Shown here one piece after another: positions 1 to 4,634 of a DNA stretch of 5,823 nt. Position 1 is the first letter of the stretch, and the number at the start of each line of letters is the position of its first letter. Under the pieces are notes generated by a model, which saw only the letters and a list, made by a program, of their open reading frames with translations, searched no databases and was not told where the DNA came from. Both the position numbers and the translations under genes were made by a program. The DNA comes from Limisphaerales bacterium (GTDB lineage: Bacteria; Verrucomicrobiota; Verrucomicrobiia; Limisphaerales; UBA11358). The stretch spans positions 1 through 5,823 of the forward strand of contig DMQW01000242.1 of assembly GCA_003455565.1 (NCBI GenBank), given 5' to 3'.

Positions 1-93
1 CAGGAGTTTTCACTCGCTCTGTCCGCCGGCTGCTACAAAGAATTTTTGAACCAAACACCGGCGGATTGCGTCTGTTATTTCAGCAGCCATTAA
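1..93 (+). CDS. Possible C-terminal end of an upstream protein (partial, unrecognised)
   Basis: Reading frame 1 is open from the window edge to a TAA at 91-93 and gives 30 residues beginning QEFSLALSAGCYKEF and ending CVCYFSSH. It contains three cysteines and no recognisable motif. The stop lies 17 nt before the ATG at 111, a spacing that would suit an operon with the redoxin gene. Thirty codons without a stop is weak evidence on its own, and the true frame depends on sequence outside the window. I do not recognise a family. Confidence 0.35.
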   Translation, partial: QEFSLALSAGCYKEFLNQTPADCVCYFSSH

Positions 94-110
94 CTAGACT
101 GAATTACACC

Positions 111-200
111 ATGAAAAAATTATTAACTATTTTAGAGCGGTTTAACCAAAACTGTAGCCGCTATTTCGCAAGAAAACGCATGAAAACAAATGAAAATTGA
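111..200 (+). pseudogene. Severed 5' end of the redoxin gene (start codon and first half of signal peptide)
   Basis: The ATG at 111 opens with MKKLLTIL, a typical Lys-rich n-region and start of a hydrophobic core. After codon 8 (position 134) the frame runs into inserted DNA and ends at TGA 198-200, so the present product would be a 29-residue peptide. Only 111-134 is original gene. If 135-238 (the element plus one TA) is removed, codon 8 (TTA, Leu) joins ACC at 239 and the frame continues without a stop through the redoxin domain to 811. That gives a 198-residue precursor with signal peptide MKKLLTILTALTMAAAAFA and an A-F-A cleavage site before Val-Glu. The restored signal peptide is the main argument that 111 is the ancestral start. 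No strong Shine-Dalgarno is visible before it. Confidence 0.75.
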
Positions 201-236
201 TTGTTTCATGTGGCTACGAAGTGACTGAAAACGCTC
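135..236. mobile_element. MITE-like 102-bp insertion element with TIRs and TA target duplication
   Basis: The ends are inverted repeats. The left end starts GAGCGGTTT (135-143) and the right end is AAAACGCTC (228-236), whose reverse complement is GAGCGTTTT. A second matching block lies at the same distance from both ends: GTAGCCGC at 154-161 and GTGGCTAC at 210-217, the reverse complement of GTAGCCAC. Over 27 bp the two ends agree at 17 positions. A TA flanks the element on each side (133-134 and 237-238), as expected for Tc1/mariner- or IS630-type transposition. Inside is a further imperfect inverted repeat, CATGAAAACA (179-188) against TGTTTCATG (202-210). The element is too short to encode a transposase and would need one in trans. 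The family is not identified. Confidence 0.72.
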
Positions 237-811
237 TAACCGCATTGACTATGGCCGCCGCCGCGTTCGCCGTTGAAATTGGCAAGCCCGCGCCGGATTT
301 CAGCGCCACGGACATCAATGGCAAAACCATCAAGTTGAGCGATTACAAGGGCCAGATCGTCGTCCTCGAATCCTACAACTCCGACTGCCCGTTTTGTCAC
401 AACCATTACGCGACCGGCGCGATGCAGGAATTGCAACGCGACCTCGCGGCCAAAAATGTCGTGTGGCTGATTGTGGATTCCGTGAATACAAAAAATTTCA
501 GCTACCGCTTGCCGGAACAGGCGCGCAAGGAATTGGTGGATCAAAAAATCACCGCGACGGCGTGGATTGATGACAACTCCGGCGCGGTCGGCCATCTCTA
601 CGACATGAAAACCACGCCGCATACGTTCGTCATCGCCACCGACGGCACGCTCGCTTATGACGGTGCGATTGATAATCGTCCCGCGCCCAGCGGCGATCCG
701 CGCACGGCGAAAAATTACGTCCGCGCCGCCGTGGACGAATTGCTCGCCGGCAAACCCGTCACCGTTTCGCAGACCAAGCCCTACGGCTGCGGCGTCCACT
801 ACGCAAACTAA
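197..811 (+). CDS. Thioredoxin-like redoxin (AhpC/TSA-type fold), signal peptide disrupted by insertion
   Basis: The protein resembles secreted redoxin-domain proteins of the thioredoxin superfamily. The segment VEIGKPAPDFSATDINGKT is the usual AhpC/TSA-like entry, followed by KLSDYKGQIVVLESYNS, then the redox motif D-C-P-F-C-H (CxxC, bases about 386-403). The cis-proline loop reads KTTPHTFVIATDG and the C-terminus SQTKPYGCGVHY. Many relatives known to me carry CPFV, with a single Cys, at this site; here both cysteines are present, so dithiol-disulfide chemistry is possible. The ancestral start is probably ATG 111, now cut off by the element at 135-236. What remains can start at TTG 197, which overlaps the TGA of the upstream fragment, or at ATG 251; neither has a clear Shine-Dalgarno. 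From ATG 251 the product would be 186 aa with no n-region or complete signal peptide and would probably stay in the cytoplasm. It converges on the pseudouridine synthase gene, 26 nt away. Whether it is still functional is open. Confidence 0.85.
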   Translation: MIVSCGYEVTENALTALTMAAAAFAVEIGKPAPDFSATDINGKTIKLSDYKGQIVVLESYNSDCPFCHNHYATGAMQELQRDLAAKNVVWLIVDSVNTKNFSYRLPEQARKELVDQKITATAWIDDNSGAVGHLYDMKTTPHTFVIATDGTLAYDGAIDNRPAPSGDPRTAKNYVRAAVDELLAGKPVTVSQTKPYGCGVHYAN

Positions 812-835
812 ATTTTGGAACGCGCGGCAGTGCGT

Positions 836-875
836 CCCTACCCCGTTTTGGTAGGGCGGTGCTGCTGCGCCGCCC
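836..875. repeat. Paired short palindromes between convergent genes, probably a dispersed repeat
   Basis: Two adjacent hairpins are visible. CCCTACC (836-842) pairs perfectly with GGTAGGG (850-856) over a 7-nt loop, and GGGCGG (854-859) pairs with CCGCCC (870-875) around the CTGCTG-containing loop. The two share bases 854-856. They cover the last 12 codons of the synthase gene (WAAQQHRPTKTG and stop), so this tail looks repeat-derived. I recall similar GTAGGGCGG...CCGCCC units in Verrucomicrobiota genomes, but this was not checked. Confidence 0.5.
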
Positions 876-1614
876 ATTTTTCTTTTGCCAATTCCGGCGT
901 GAGCTTGAACCCAAACTCCTTCAGAAATAATTCCGTCGGCGCGAGGATATTCACCGGTCGCCGGGTGAACGTGTCCTTGTAAGCTAGCCGCACCGCGCGC
1001 AAGCCCAGCCGATAACCTTTTTCCACCCGGCCATAAAGTTCGTCGCACATGATCGGACTGCCCGACTCCGCCAGATGCACGCGGATTTGATGCGTGCGCC
1101 CCGTCAGCGGGCTCGCCTCAATCAACGTGAACCGCTCGTTGCTCAACAGCACACGAAAATGTGTCTCGGCTTCCTTGCCTTCCTCCGTTAAATCCACGCG
1201 CACCTTGCCAAAATGTTTCGGATCCGGCCCCAGCGGCAGTTCGCAAATCCATTCCTTCTCGCGCGGCACGCCCTCGACCACCGCCAGATATGTTTTCTCC
1301 ATCCGCCGCGACTCGAACATCTCGCCCATCGCGCGCATCGCCCCCTCGCTTTTGGCGAAGAGCATCACGCCGCTCGTGTCCGCATCCAGCCGGTGAACGT
1401 GCCGGAGATATCGTAGATTGCGCGAGCGCGCCCAGAAATCATCCGCACGGATGGACGAATCAATCGCCGTCTGCAGATTCCAGTTTGTCTTGCGCCACGA
1501 ATCCGGCACGAGCATCCAGCCGCGCGGCTTGTCAATCGCCAGCACCGAGCGATCCTCAAAGACGATGGGGATCGGCTCGCAGCCCGGCAGTTCGATGAAA
1601 TTGGGTTTGGCCAT
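838..1614 (-). CDS. RluA-family pseudouridine synthase, no S4 domain
   Basis: This 258-residue enzyme would convert specific uridines in rRNA or tRNA to pseudouridine in the cytoplasm; the target site cannot be read from sequence. The family signature HRLDADTSG is at residues 74-82, with D77 as the expected catalytic aspartate. Other RluA-type motifs are EDRSVLAIDKPRGW (about 20-33), EKTYLAVVEG (106-115) and SPLTGRTHQIRVHL (168-181). There is no N-terminal S4 domain, so it resembles the short RluA/TruC-like class rather than RluD or RluC. The start is ATG 1614, 23 nt after the vapC stop, with no Shine-Dalgarno in GCGTTGCTGCAAAATG. The first 27 codons are duplicated at 2292-2373. The last 12 residues fall in palindromic repeat DNA, so the natural C-terminus may be replaced or extended. 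The TAG stop is at 838-840. Confidence 0.93.
   Translation of the reverse strand: MAKPNFIELPGCEPIPIVFEDRSVLAIDKPRGWMLVPDSWRKTNWNLQTAIDSSIRADDFWARSRNLRYLRHVHRLDADTSGVMLFAKSEGAMRAMGEMFESRRMEKTYLAVVEGVPREKEWICELPLGPDPKHFGKVRVDLTEEGKEAETHFRVLLSNERFTLIEASPLTGRTHQIRVHLAESGSPIMCDELYGRVEKGYRLGLRAVRLAYKDTFTRRPVNILAPTELFLKEFGFKLTPELAKEKWAAQQHRPTKTG
854..886 (+). terminator. Likely intrinsic terminator of the redoxin gene
   Basis: The GC-only stem GGGCGG/CCGCCC (854-859 with 870-875) is followed directly by ATTTTTCTTTT on the + strand (876-886), the classic hairpin plus U-tract arrangement, 43 nt after the redoxin stop. It lies inside the 3' end of the convergent synthase gene. On the opposite strand no T-run follows the hairpins, so it would act in one direction only. 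Confidence 0.5.
1532..1613. repeat. 82-bp direct repeat, copy A (inside the intact synthase gene)
   Basis: Positions 1532-1613 match 2292-2373 at a constant offset of 760 bp with two substitutions: 1563 C versus 2323 T, and 1570 G versus 2330 A. In codons of the synthase these are one silent change (ATC/ATT, Ile) and one conservative change (GTC/ATC, Val/Ile). Similarity stops abruptly at the start codon on one side and after the codon for Ile27 on the other. Confidence 0.95.
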
Positions 1615-1637
1615 TTTGCAGCAACGCCGTCGGCGAT

Positions 1638-2039
1638 TTATTTGAGCAACGCGATAAATCCCGCCTGTTCAAAATGTTTGTCGCCCGTCAGCGCGTCCGT
1701 CACGTTCCGATCGCGCATGATGACGAAGGAAACGCAATCAGTCAGCGTCCAATCCTTGTCGGCGTGCTGGTGATACGAGGCGAGGGCGCGGTCAAGCAGT
1801 TCGCGGGAGGCGGGGACAATTTCGCAGACCGACGACTGGCGCAAATGAAGAATAAACTCGCGCACCCGACCGCGACATTCCGATTCAGCCAGCGCATCCG
1901 CCACTTCCATCAGCATCCAGTCGGACGTGAGCAGGCGGGCGCGAAAGTCGCGGGAAAATTTCAGCACCCGTTCGTGATGCTGGTCGCGCCGGTTCAGCCG
2001 CGCCACGAAGTAAAAGGCATCGGCGAAGACAACGCTCAT
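1638..2039 (-). CDS. vapC: VapC-like PIN-domain toxin (putative ribonuclease)
   Basis: The 133-residue protein has the length and acidic residue pattern of PIN-domain toxins: D7 in VVFADAFYF, E45 in TSDWMLMEVADAL, D101 in KDWTLTDCVSFVIM, and D120 in ALTGDKHFEQAGF. In the family these residues bind Mg2+ or Mn2+ for cleavage of RNA, often tRNA. All four are present, so the toxin is predicted to be active. Its ATG at 2037-2039 overlaps the antitoxin TGA at 2036-2038 (ATGA), which implies translational coupling and co-transcription. The module is bracketed by an 82-bp duplication of the synthase 5' end. The PIN call is strong; the RNA target is unknown. Confidence 0.9.
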   Translation of the reverse strand: MSVVFADAFYFVARLNRRDQHHERVLKFSRDFRARLLTSDWMLMEVADALAESECRGRVREFILHLRQSSVCEIVPASRELLDRALASYHQHADKDWTLTDCVSFVIMRDRNVTDALTGDKHFEQAGFIALLK

Positions 2040-2248
2040 GGCCGGGAATGACCGTGAACGTAATGGTCGAGATTGTCAGCGAGATCGGCGGGCAAATCGC
2101 CGGCCATGCCGTCAAAATCCTTGAGCGTCTCAAACAACGTCGGCGATTGTTCGTCCACCGGCTCGATACGCACGACCGTGCCGGACGCCCAAGGGGCATC
2201 CTTGGGAATTTTGATCAACCCCTTTTCGATGACGGCGGTAATGCTCAT
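2036..2248 (-). CDS. vapB: Antitoxin of the PIN-toxin pair (VapB-like)
   Basis: The 70-residue protein begins MSITAVIEKGLIKIPKDAPW, a short beta-strand-rich start like the AbrB-like or DUF104-like antitoxins that precede PIN toxins. It ends with an acidic and His-rich tail (LPADLADNLDHYVHGHSRP), the kind of tail that wraps the toxin active site. The assignment rests on small size, position directly upstream of vapC, the 4-nt ATGA overlap and this tail. In known systems the antitoxin neutralises the toxin, and the complex represses its own promoter. No Shine-Dalgarno is visible before ATG 2248. A promoter-like pair of boxes ends 6 nt upstream, so a leaderless mRNA is possible. The fold subclass is uncertain. 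Confidence 0.82.
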   Translation of the reverse strand: MSITAVIEKGLIKIPKDAPWASGTVVRIEPVDEQSPTLFETLKDFDGMAGDLPADLADNLDHYVHGHSRP

Positions 2249-2254
2249 GGCGAA

Positions 2255-2284
2255 AAGATAGCAGCTTGCCGGCGCTTATGCCAA
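2255..2284 (-). promoter_or_regulatory. Possible sigma70-type promoter of vapBC, leaderless geometry
   Basis: On the - strand TTGGCA (2284-2279) and TATCTT (2260-2255) are separated by 18 nt, with only 6 nt between the -10-like box and ATG 2248. Transcription would then start close to the AUG, which fits the absence of a Shine-Dalgarno. The boxes match consensus at 5/6 and 4/6 positions, and such matches occur by chance. Confidence 0.3.
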
Positions 2285-2374
2285 CCCGTTTTCAATCGCC
2301 AGCACCGAGCGATCCTCAAAGATGATGGGAATCGGCTCGCAGCCCGGCAGTTCGATGAAATTGGGTTTGGCCAA
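2276..2374 (-). pseudogene. Orphan 5' fragment of the pseudouridine synthase gene
   Basis: Starting at TTG 2374, this frame encodes 32 residues. Residues 2-27 equal the start of the synthase (AKPNFIELPGCEPIPI, then I for V, FEDRSVLAI). It then departs into ENGLA and a TAA at 2276-2278. It lacks the catalytic HRLD motif and cannot be an enzyme. An AAGGAG Shine-Dalgarno at 2381-2386 sits 6 nt before the TTG, so the fragment may be translated as a short peptide. It ends 27 nt before vapB and starts one base after the stop of the winged-helix gene. The best reading is the remnant of the original 5' end of the synthase gene, cut by insertion of the vapBC module. Confidence 0.85.
2292..2373. repeat. 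82-bp direct repeat, copy B (orphan synthase fragment)
   Basis: This is the partner of 1532-1613, with 80 of 82 bases identical and the same orientation. Together the copies flank the vapBC module (1614-2291). No third copy was found by eye near the other edge of the AT-rich insert (4558-4640), so the repeat belongs to the vapBC event, not to that insert. Confidence 0.95.
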
Positions 2375-2375
2375 C

Positions 2376-3182
2376 CTAATCTCCTTCAAGTTGAATCTCA
2401 CTTGAAGGAACTTGCTCTTGAAGTAAACGCATCCAAGTTTGCAACTGTTTTGCGCGTTCAGGAGTAAGGTCGTCAAAGTTTTTTATATGCACATGAACAA
2501 CCAAAGACGCACCTGAATTTACGCTTGGCTTAGGGTTCGTTGGTAAGGCTTCAGCTTGAACAGATTTAGCAGGACGTGTTGAAATTTGGTTGTCATCCGC
2601 AGCTGAATCAGAACTCGATAATTCGTCGAAGTTTCCTTTTGAAAGACTGCCATTTTCGCTGACCTCAACCAGACCTGCATAGATGACAAAGTCGATTAAA
2701 AAATCCAAAGCGTTGGCATCACCTTCGGTTGCGCCGCATTTGATGGCCAGCGTGCGCTTCAAGTCCTCTCGCTTGAGGGTTGGATTTAGCGTGAAATTTT
2801 GAACAAGGACTTGACCATACCAGCATCCAAGCACAATTTTTCGCAAATGCGCTTTCGCCCCCACTTCATCCCATGCTGATTCACGCGCAAAACGAACGGC
2901 TTCTTCACTGGGAACATAGTAGCCATACTTCGGTGAAGTTAAAATTTGTGATTCCAATAAAAACGAATTGTTTCGGCTAACCACAGTTGGATGCAGGTTT
3001 GCCGCGCTGGCAACGTCCCTGTAATTGATTTGCGTTTCACCGCCATTGGAAGCCACCGCATACCCCTTAATGATTTTTACAAGCTGGTCGCTGCTGGATT
3101 GTGGCAGGGCTTTTTCAGCAGACATTTTTGGAATGCGCGCTTTTGGTGCTTCCTCTTTAATTTGGACTTCAGATTCGCTCAT
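2376..3182 (-). CDS. Probable winged-helix protein, partner of the P-loop ATPase (family not recognised)
   Basis: I do not recognise a named family for this 268-residue protein. Residues 1-30 are charged and Pro/Ser-rich, probably disordered. Residues about 32-92 look like a winged helix: a helix (DQLVKIIKGYAVA), INYRDVASAANLHPTVVSRNNSFLLESQI as a helix-turn-helix, then TSPKYGYYVPS as a wing. Residues about 105-185 may form a second such domain (LKREDLKRTLAIKCG...ALDFLIDFVIYAGLVEVSENGSL). A Ser/Asp-rich linker (about 187-222) leads to a C-terminal strand-helix unit (SLVVHVHIKNFDDLTPERAKQLQTWMRLLQEQ). No enzyme motif or membrane segment is seen. The ATG at 3182 lies 14 nt inside the end of the ATPase gene and has a good Shine-Dalgarno (AGGAG, 3189-3193, 6-nt spacer), so the two are co-transcribed and probably act together. 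It is AT-rich compared with the flanking housekeeping genes, which suggests transfer. Confidence 0.8.
   Translation of the reverse strand: MSESEVQIKEEAPKARIPKMSAEKALPQSSSDQLVKIIKGYAVASNGGETQINYRDVASAANLHPTVVSRNNSFLLESQILTSPKYGYYVPSEEAVRFARESAWDEVGAKAHLRKIVLGCWYGQVLVQNFTLNPTLKREDLKRTLAIKCGATEGDANALDFLIDFVIYAGLVEVSENGSLSKGNFDELSSSDSAADDNQISTRPAKSVQAEALPTNPKPSVNSGASLVVHVHIKNFDDLTPERAKQLQTWMRLLQEQVPSSEIQLEGD
2381..2386 (-). promoter_or_regulatory. Strong Shine-Dalgarno before the orphan synthase fragment
   Basis: AAGGAG lies 6 nt upstream of TTG 2374-2372 on the - strand. It is embedded in the last codons of the winged-helix gene (encoding L-E-G-D, then TAG at 2378-2376). The intact synthase copy has no comparable site, so this may be the former ribosome binding site of the synthase gene, or a chance match in the upstream coding sequence. 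Confidence 0.5.
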
Positions 3183-4557
3183 TGGTGTCTCCTATTTGAA
3201 GTGCTAGTGCGTATAGAAATGGTATTTCAAAATTGTCGGATTGATTTACTGATTTTTTATCTTTGATTGCAAGCGCCCCGACGCGCACAAGATCAGAAAT
3301 GACCAAATTGGCATCCAAGGGATCGGTTTTTCCCAACGCAGCACTCAAATCAGACCGATTAAAAACTGCTGATTGGCTTCCCTTTAGCTGGTCATATGTC
3401 TCTCTAAAATTTTGAAACACCTGCAAAAAATCTTGGAGTTTAGACGCAGAAGTCTGGACAAAAGCCTCTCTGATTGCGGGGGCTGAAATCAACCGTCCAG
3501 CTAGTGGTTTATTGATGCCTTGAATATCAAAGTTAGTTTGACACTTTTGGGCAGCGATACAGAAATTAATCATGTCGCGTGGCAAGACATCCTCGTTACC
3601 GTCTTGCACTAAACTATAAAAATCGTCAAAGCTCTTTAAGAGTCCCTGATTAGGCCAATCAAACACTTGATTTATCCAATCTAAAGCGACGGGATATGTT
3701 AGAGGCCCATTATGGCCGGAATGAAGATTTTGCAAGCGATGTGCAAGCAAGATTGCTAAATCTTCTTTGGACCATCTTAATTCTAGTTTCACTGCACTAA
3801 AATGGTCTTTATTGACGTAAGTCAATGAATTGTAAATGTCGGTTCTGAAAAATAATTTGAACCGGATTCGTTTCAACCGAATTAATTCACCAACCGCTCG
3901 CATCATGTTACTCAATAAATCTTCAGTTTCATCATGACGCGAATGGCCGTTGAGACCAACCTCGTCAAGACTATCCAAACAAATCCACAAATCAGCCCTG
4001 TTAGTCTCCAGCCAGTCATTTGCGGAAAAAATCACATAGTCAATTTCTGTGGTTGCGAGCGGAATTTTGATAGGGAATTCTGTTTTCAGAAAATCCCCAA
4101 AACCAACAGTCAATTTCAATAATTTTGCAGCCTGCCAAGCGGTTGGAAATTCCGCATAAAGCCCCCAGCGCACCAAAAACCTCTTGTATGCTTTTTCCAA
4201 ATGTTCCGGCAAGGACTTCTGCTCCAGACAAATTTTTGCAACAAGGCTGGCAACGTAAAATCTCCACAACACAACTTGAGATGAAACGCCTATGCTTTTC
4301 AATGTAGCCCAGTGATCGCGCAGTTGAGGTTCGTCAGCAACCCATAAATTGGGCGGTTGGAAGACAGGTATCTCTTTTTGAAGCTCTTGAGCCATTTGAA
4401 AAATGGCGCTTTTGCCAGCTCCTTTTGCTCCTAAAACTAAATATGTCTTGTTAGAGGCAGCCTGCTTGAATGAGCCAGAACGATAAAAATAGTTCCTCAA
4501 CTGCCGCTCTTGCTGGGCAGCCCCAAGTCCAAAATCAATTGTTTCGAGAGCACTCAC
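3169..4557 (-). CDS. P-loop ATPase, resembling the Sll1717 family
   Basis: This 462-residue predicted cytoplasmic ATPase has Walker A GAKGAGKSA at 43-51 (K49, S50) preceded by NKTYLVL. The Walker B-like segment is LWICLDSLDE at 190-199 (D195, D198, E199), and FFRTDIYNSL (237-246) holds a candidate sensor or finger arginine, R238. The region LPRDMINFC (325-333) resembles the lid end of STAND/AAA-type ATPases. Residues about 399-432 (FNRSDLSAALGK...LVRVGALAIKD) look like a C-terminal winged helix. The opening, with FGLGAAQQERQLRNYFYRSGSFKQAAS before the P-loop, is what I recall of proteins labelled 'P-loop ATPase, Sll1717 family'; the label is from memory. The start is GTG 4557 with no Shine-Dalgarno, and a promoter-like sequence directly upstream suggests a leaderless mRNA. 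It overlaps the winged-helix gene by 14 nt. The DNA is clearly AT-richer than its neighbours. A role in phage defence is inference from ATPase type, partner and context. Confidence 0.85.
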   Translation of the reverse strand: MSALETIDFGLGAAQQERQLRNYFYRSGSFKQAASNKTYLVLGAKGAGKSAIFQMAQELQKEIPVFQPPNLWVADEPQLRDHWATLKSIGVSSQVVLWRFYVASLVAKICLEQKSLPEHLEKAYKRFLVRWGLYAEFPTAWQAAKLLKLTVGFGDFLKTEFPIKIPLATTEIDYVIFSANDWLETNRADLWICLDSLDEVGLNGHSRHDETEDLLSNMMRAVGELIRLKRIRFKLFFRTDIYNSLTYVNKDHFSAVKLELRWSKEDLAILLAHRLQNLHSGHNGPLTYPVALDWINQVFDWPNQGLLKSFDDFYSLVQDGNEDVLPRDMINFCIAAQKCQTNFDIQGINKPLAGRLISAPAIREAFVQTSASKLQDFLQVFQNFRETYDQLKGSQSAVFNRSDLSAALGKTDPLDANLVISDLVRVGALAIKDKKSVNQSDNFEIPFLYALALQIGDTNERI

Positions 4558-4564
4558 TTGGCGA

Positions 4565-4593
4565 ATGATAGCTGATTAAACCATTTGAAACAA
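4565..4593 (-). promoter_or_regulatory. Candidate promoter of the ATPase/winged-helix pair with an embedded palindrome
   Basis: On the - strand TTGTTT (4593-4588) and TATCAT (4570-4565) are 17 nt apart, and 7 nt separate the -10-like box from GTG 4557. A perfect inverted repeat, CATTTG (4582-4587) AAA CAAATG (4591-4596), covers the -35-like box, where a repressor could bind. The winged-helix product is an obvious candidate, though only by proximity. There is no experimental support. Confidence 0.35.
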
Positions 4594-4605
4594 ATGTAAA
4601 TATCC

Positions 4606-4624
4606 GCCAAAGTCCGTTTTTGGC
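4606..4624 (-). terminator. Weak hairpin after rnhC, possible terminator
   Basis: GCCAAA (4606-4611) pairs with TTTGGC (4619-4624) over a 7-nt loop, 10 nt past the rnhC stop. On the - strand the sequence after it is GGATATTTACATTTG, with no continuous T-run, so an intrinsic terminator is doubtful. It is the only stem seen in the 77-nt gap between rnhC and the ATPase gene. Confidence 0.22.
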
Positions 4625-4634
4625 AAGCGGCCAT

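Noticed and set aside
22..65. 8-bp perfect inverted repeat TCCGCCGG / CCGGCGGA
   Set aside because: The 28-nt loop is long, no T-run follows, and it sits inside a possible coding frame. A chance match in GC-rich sequence is likely.
236..1048. 270-codon open frame on the - strand across the redoxin gene
   Set aside because: It is Arg/Gly/Ala/Val-rich with no motif, lies antisense to the well-supported redoxin gene and overlaps the end of the synthase. It is a shadow of GC-rich codon use.
1161..1598. Open frames on the + strand inside the synthase gene
   Set aside because: They are antisense to clear RluA motifs, dominated by Pro/Ser/Arg, and match no domain.
1674..2051. 125-codon + strand frame opposite vapC
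   Set aside because: The PIN residues D7, E45, D101 and D120, and the ATGA overlap with vapB, show the - strand is coding. The + frame has no recognisable feature.
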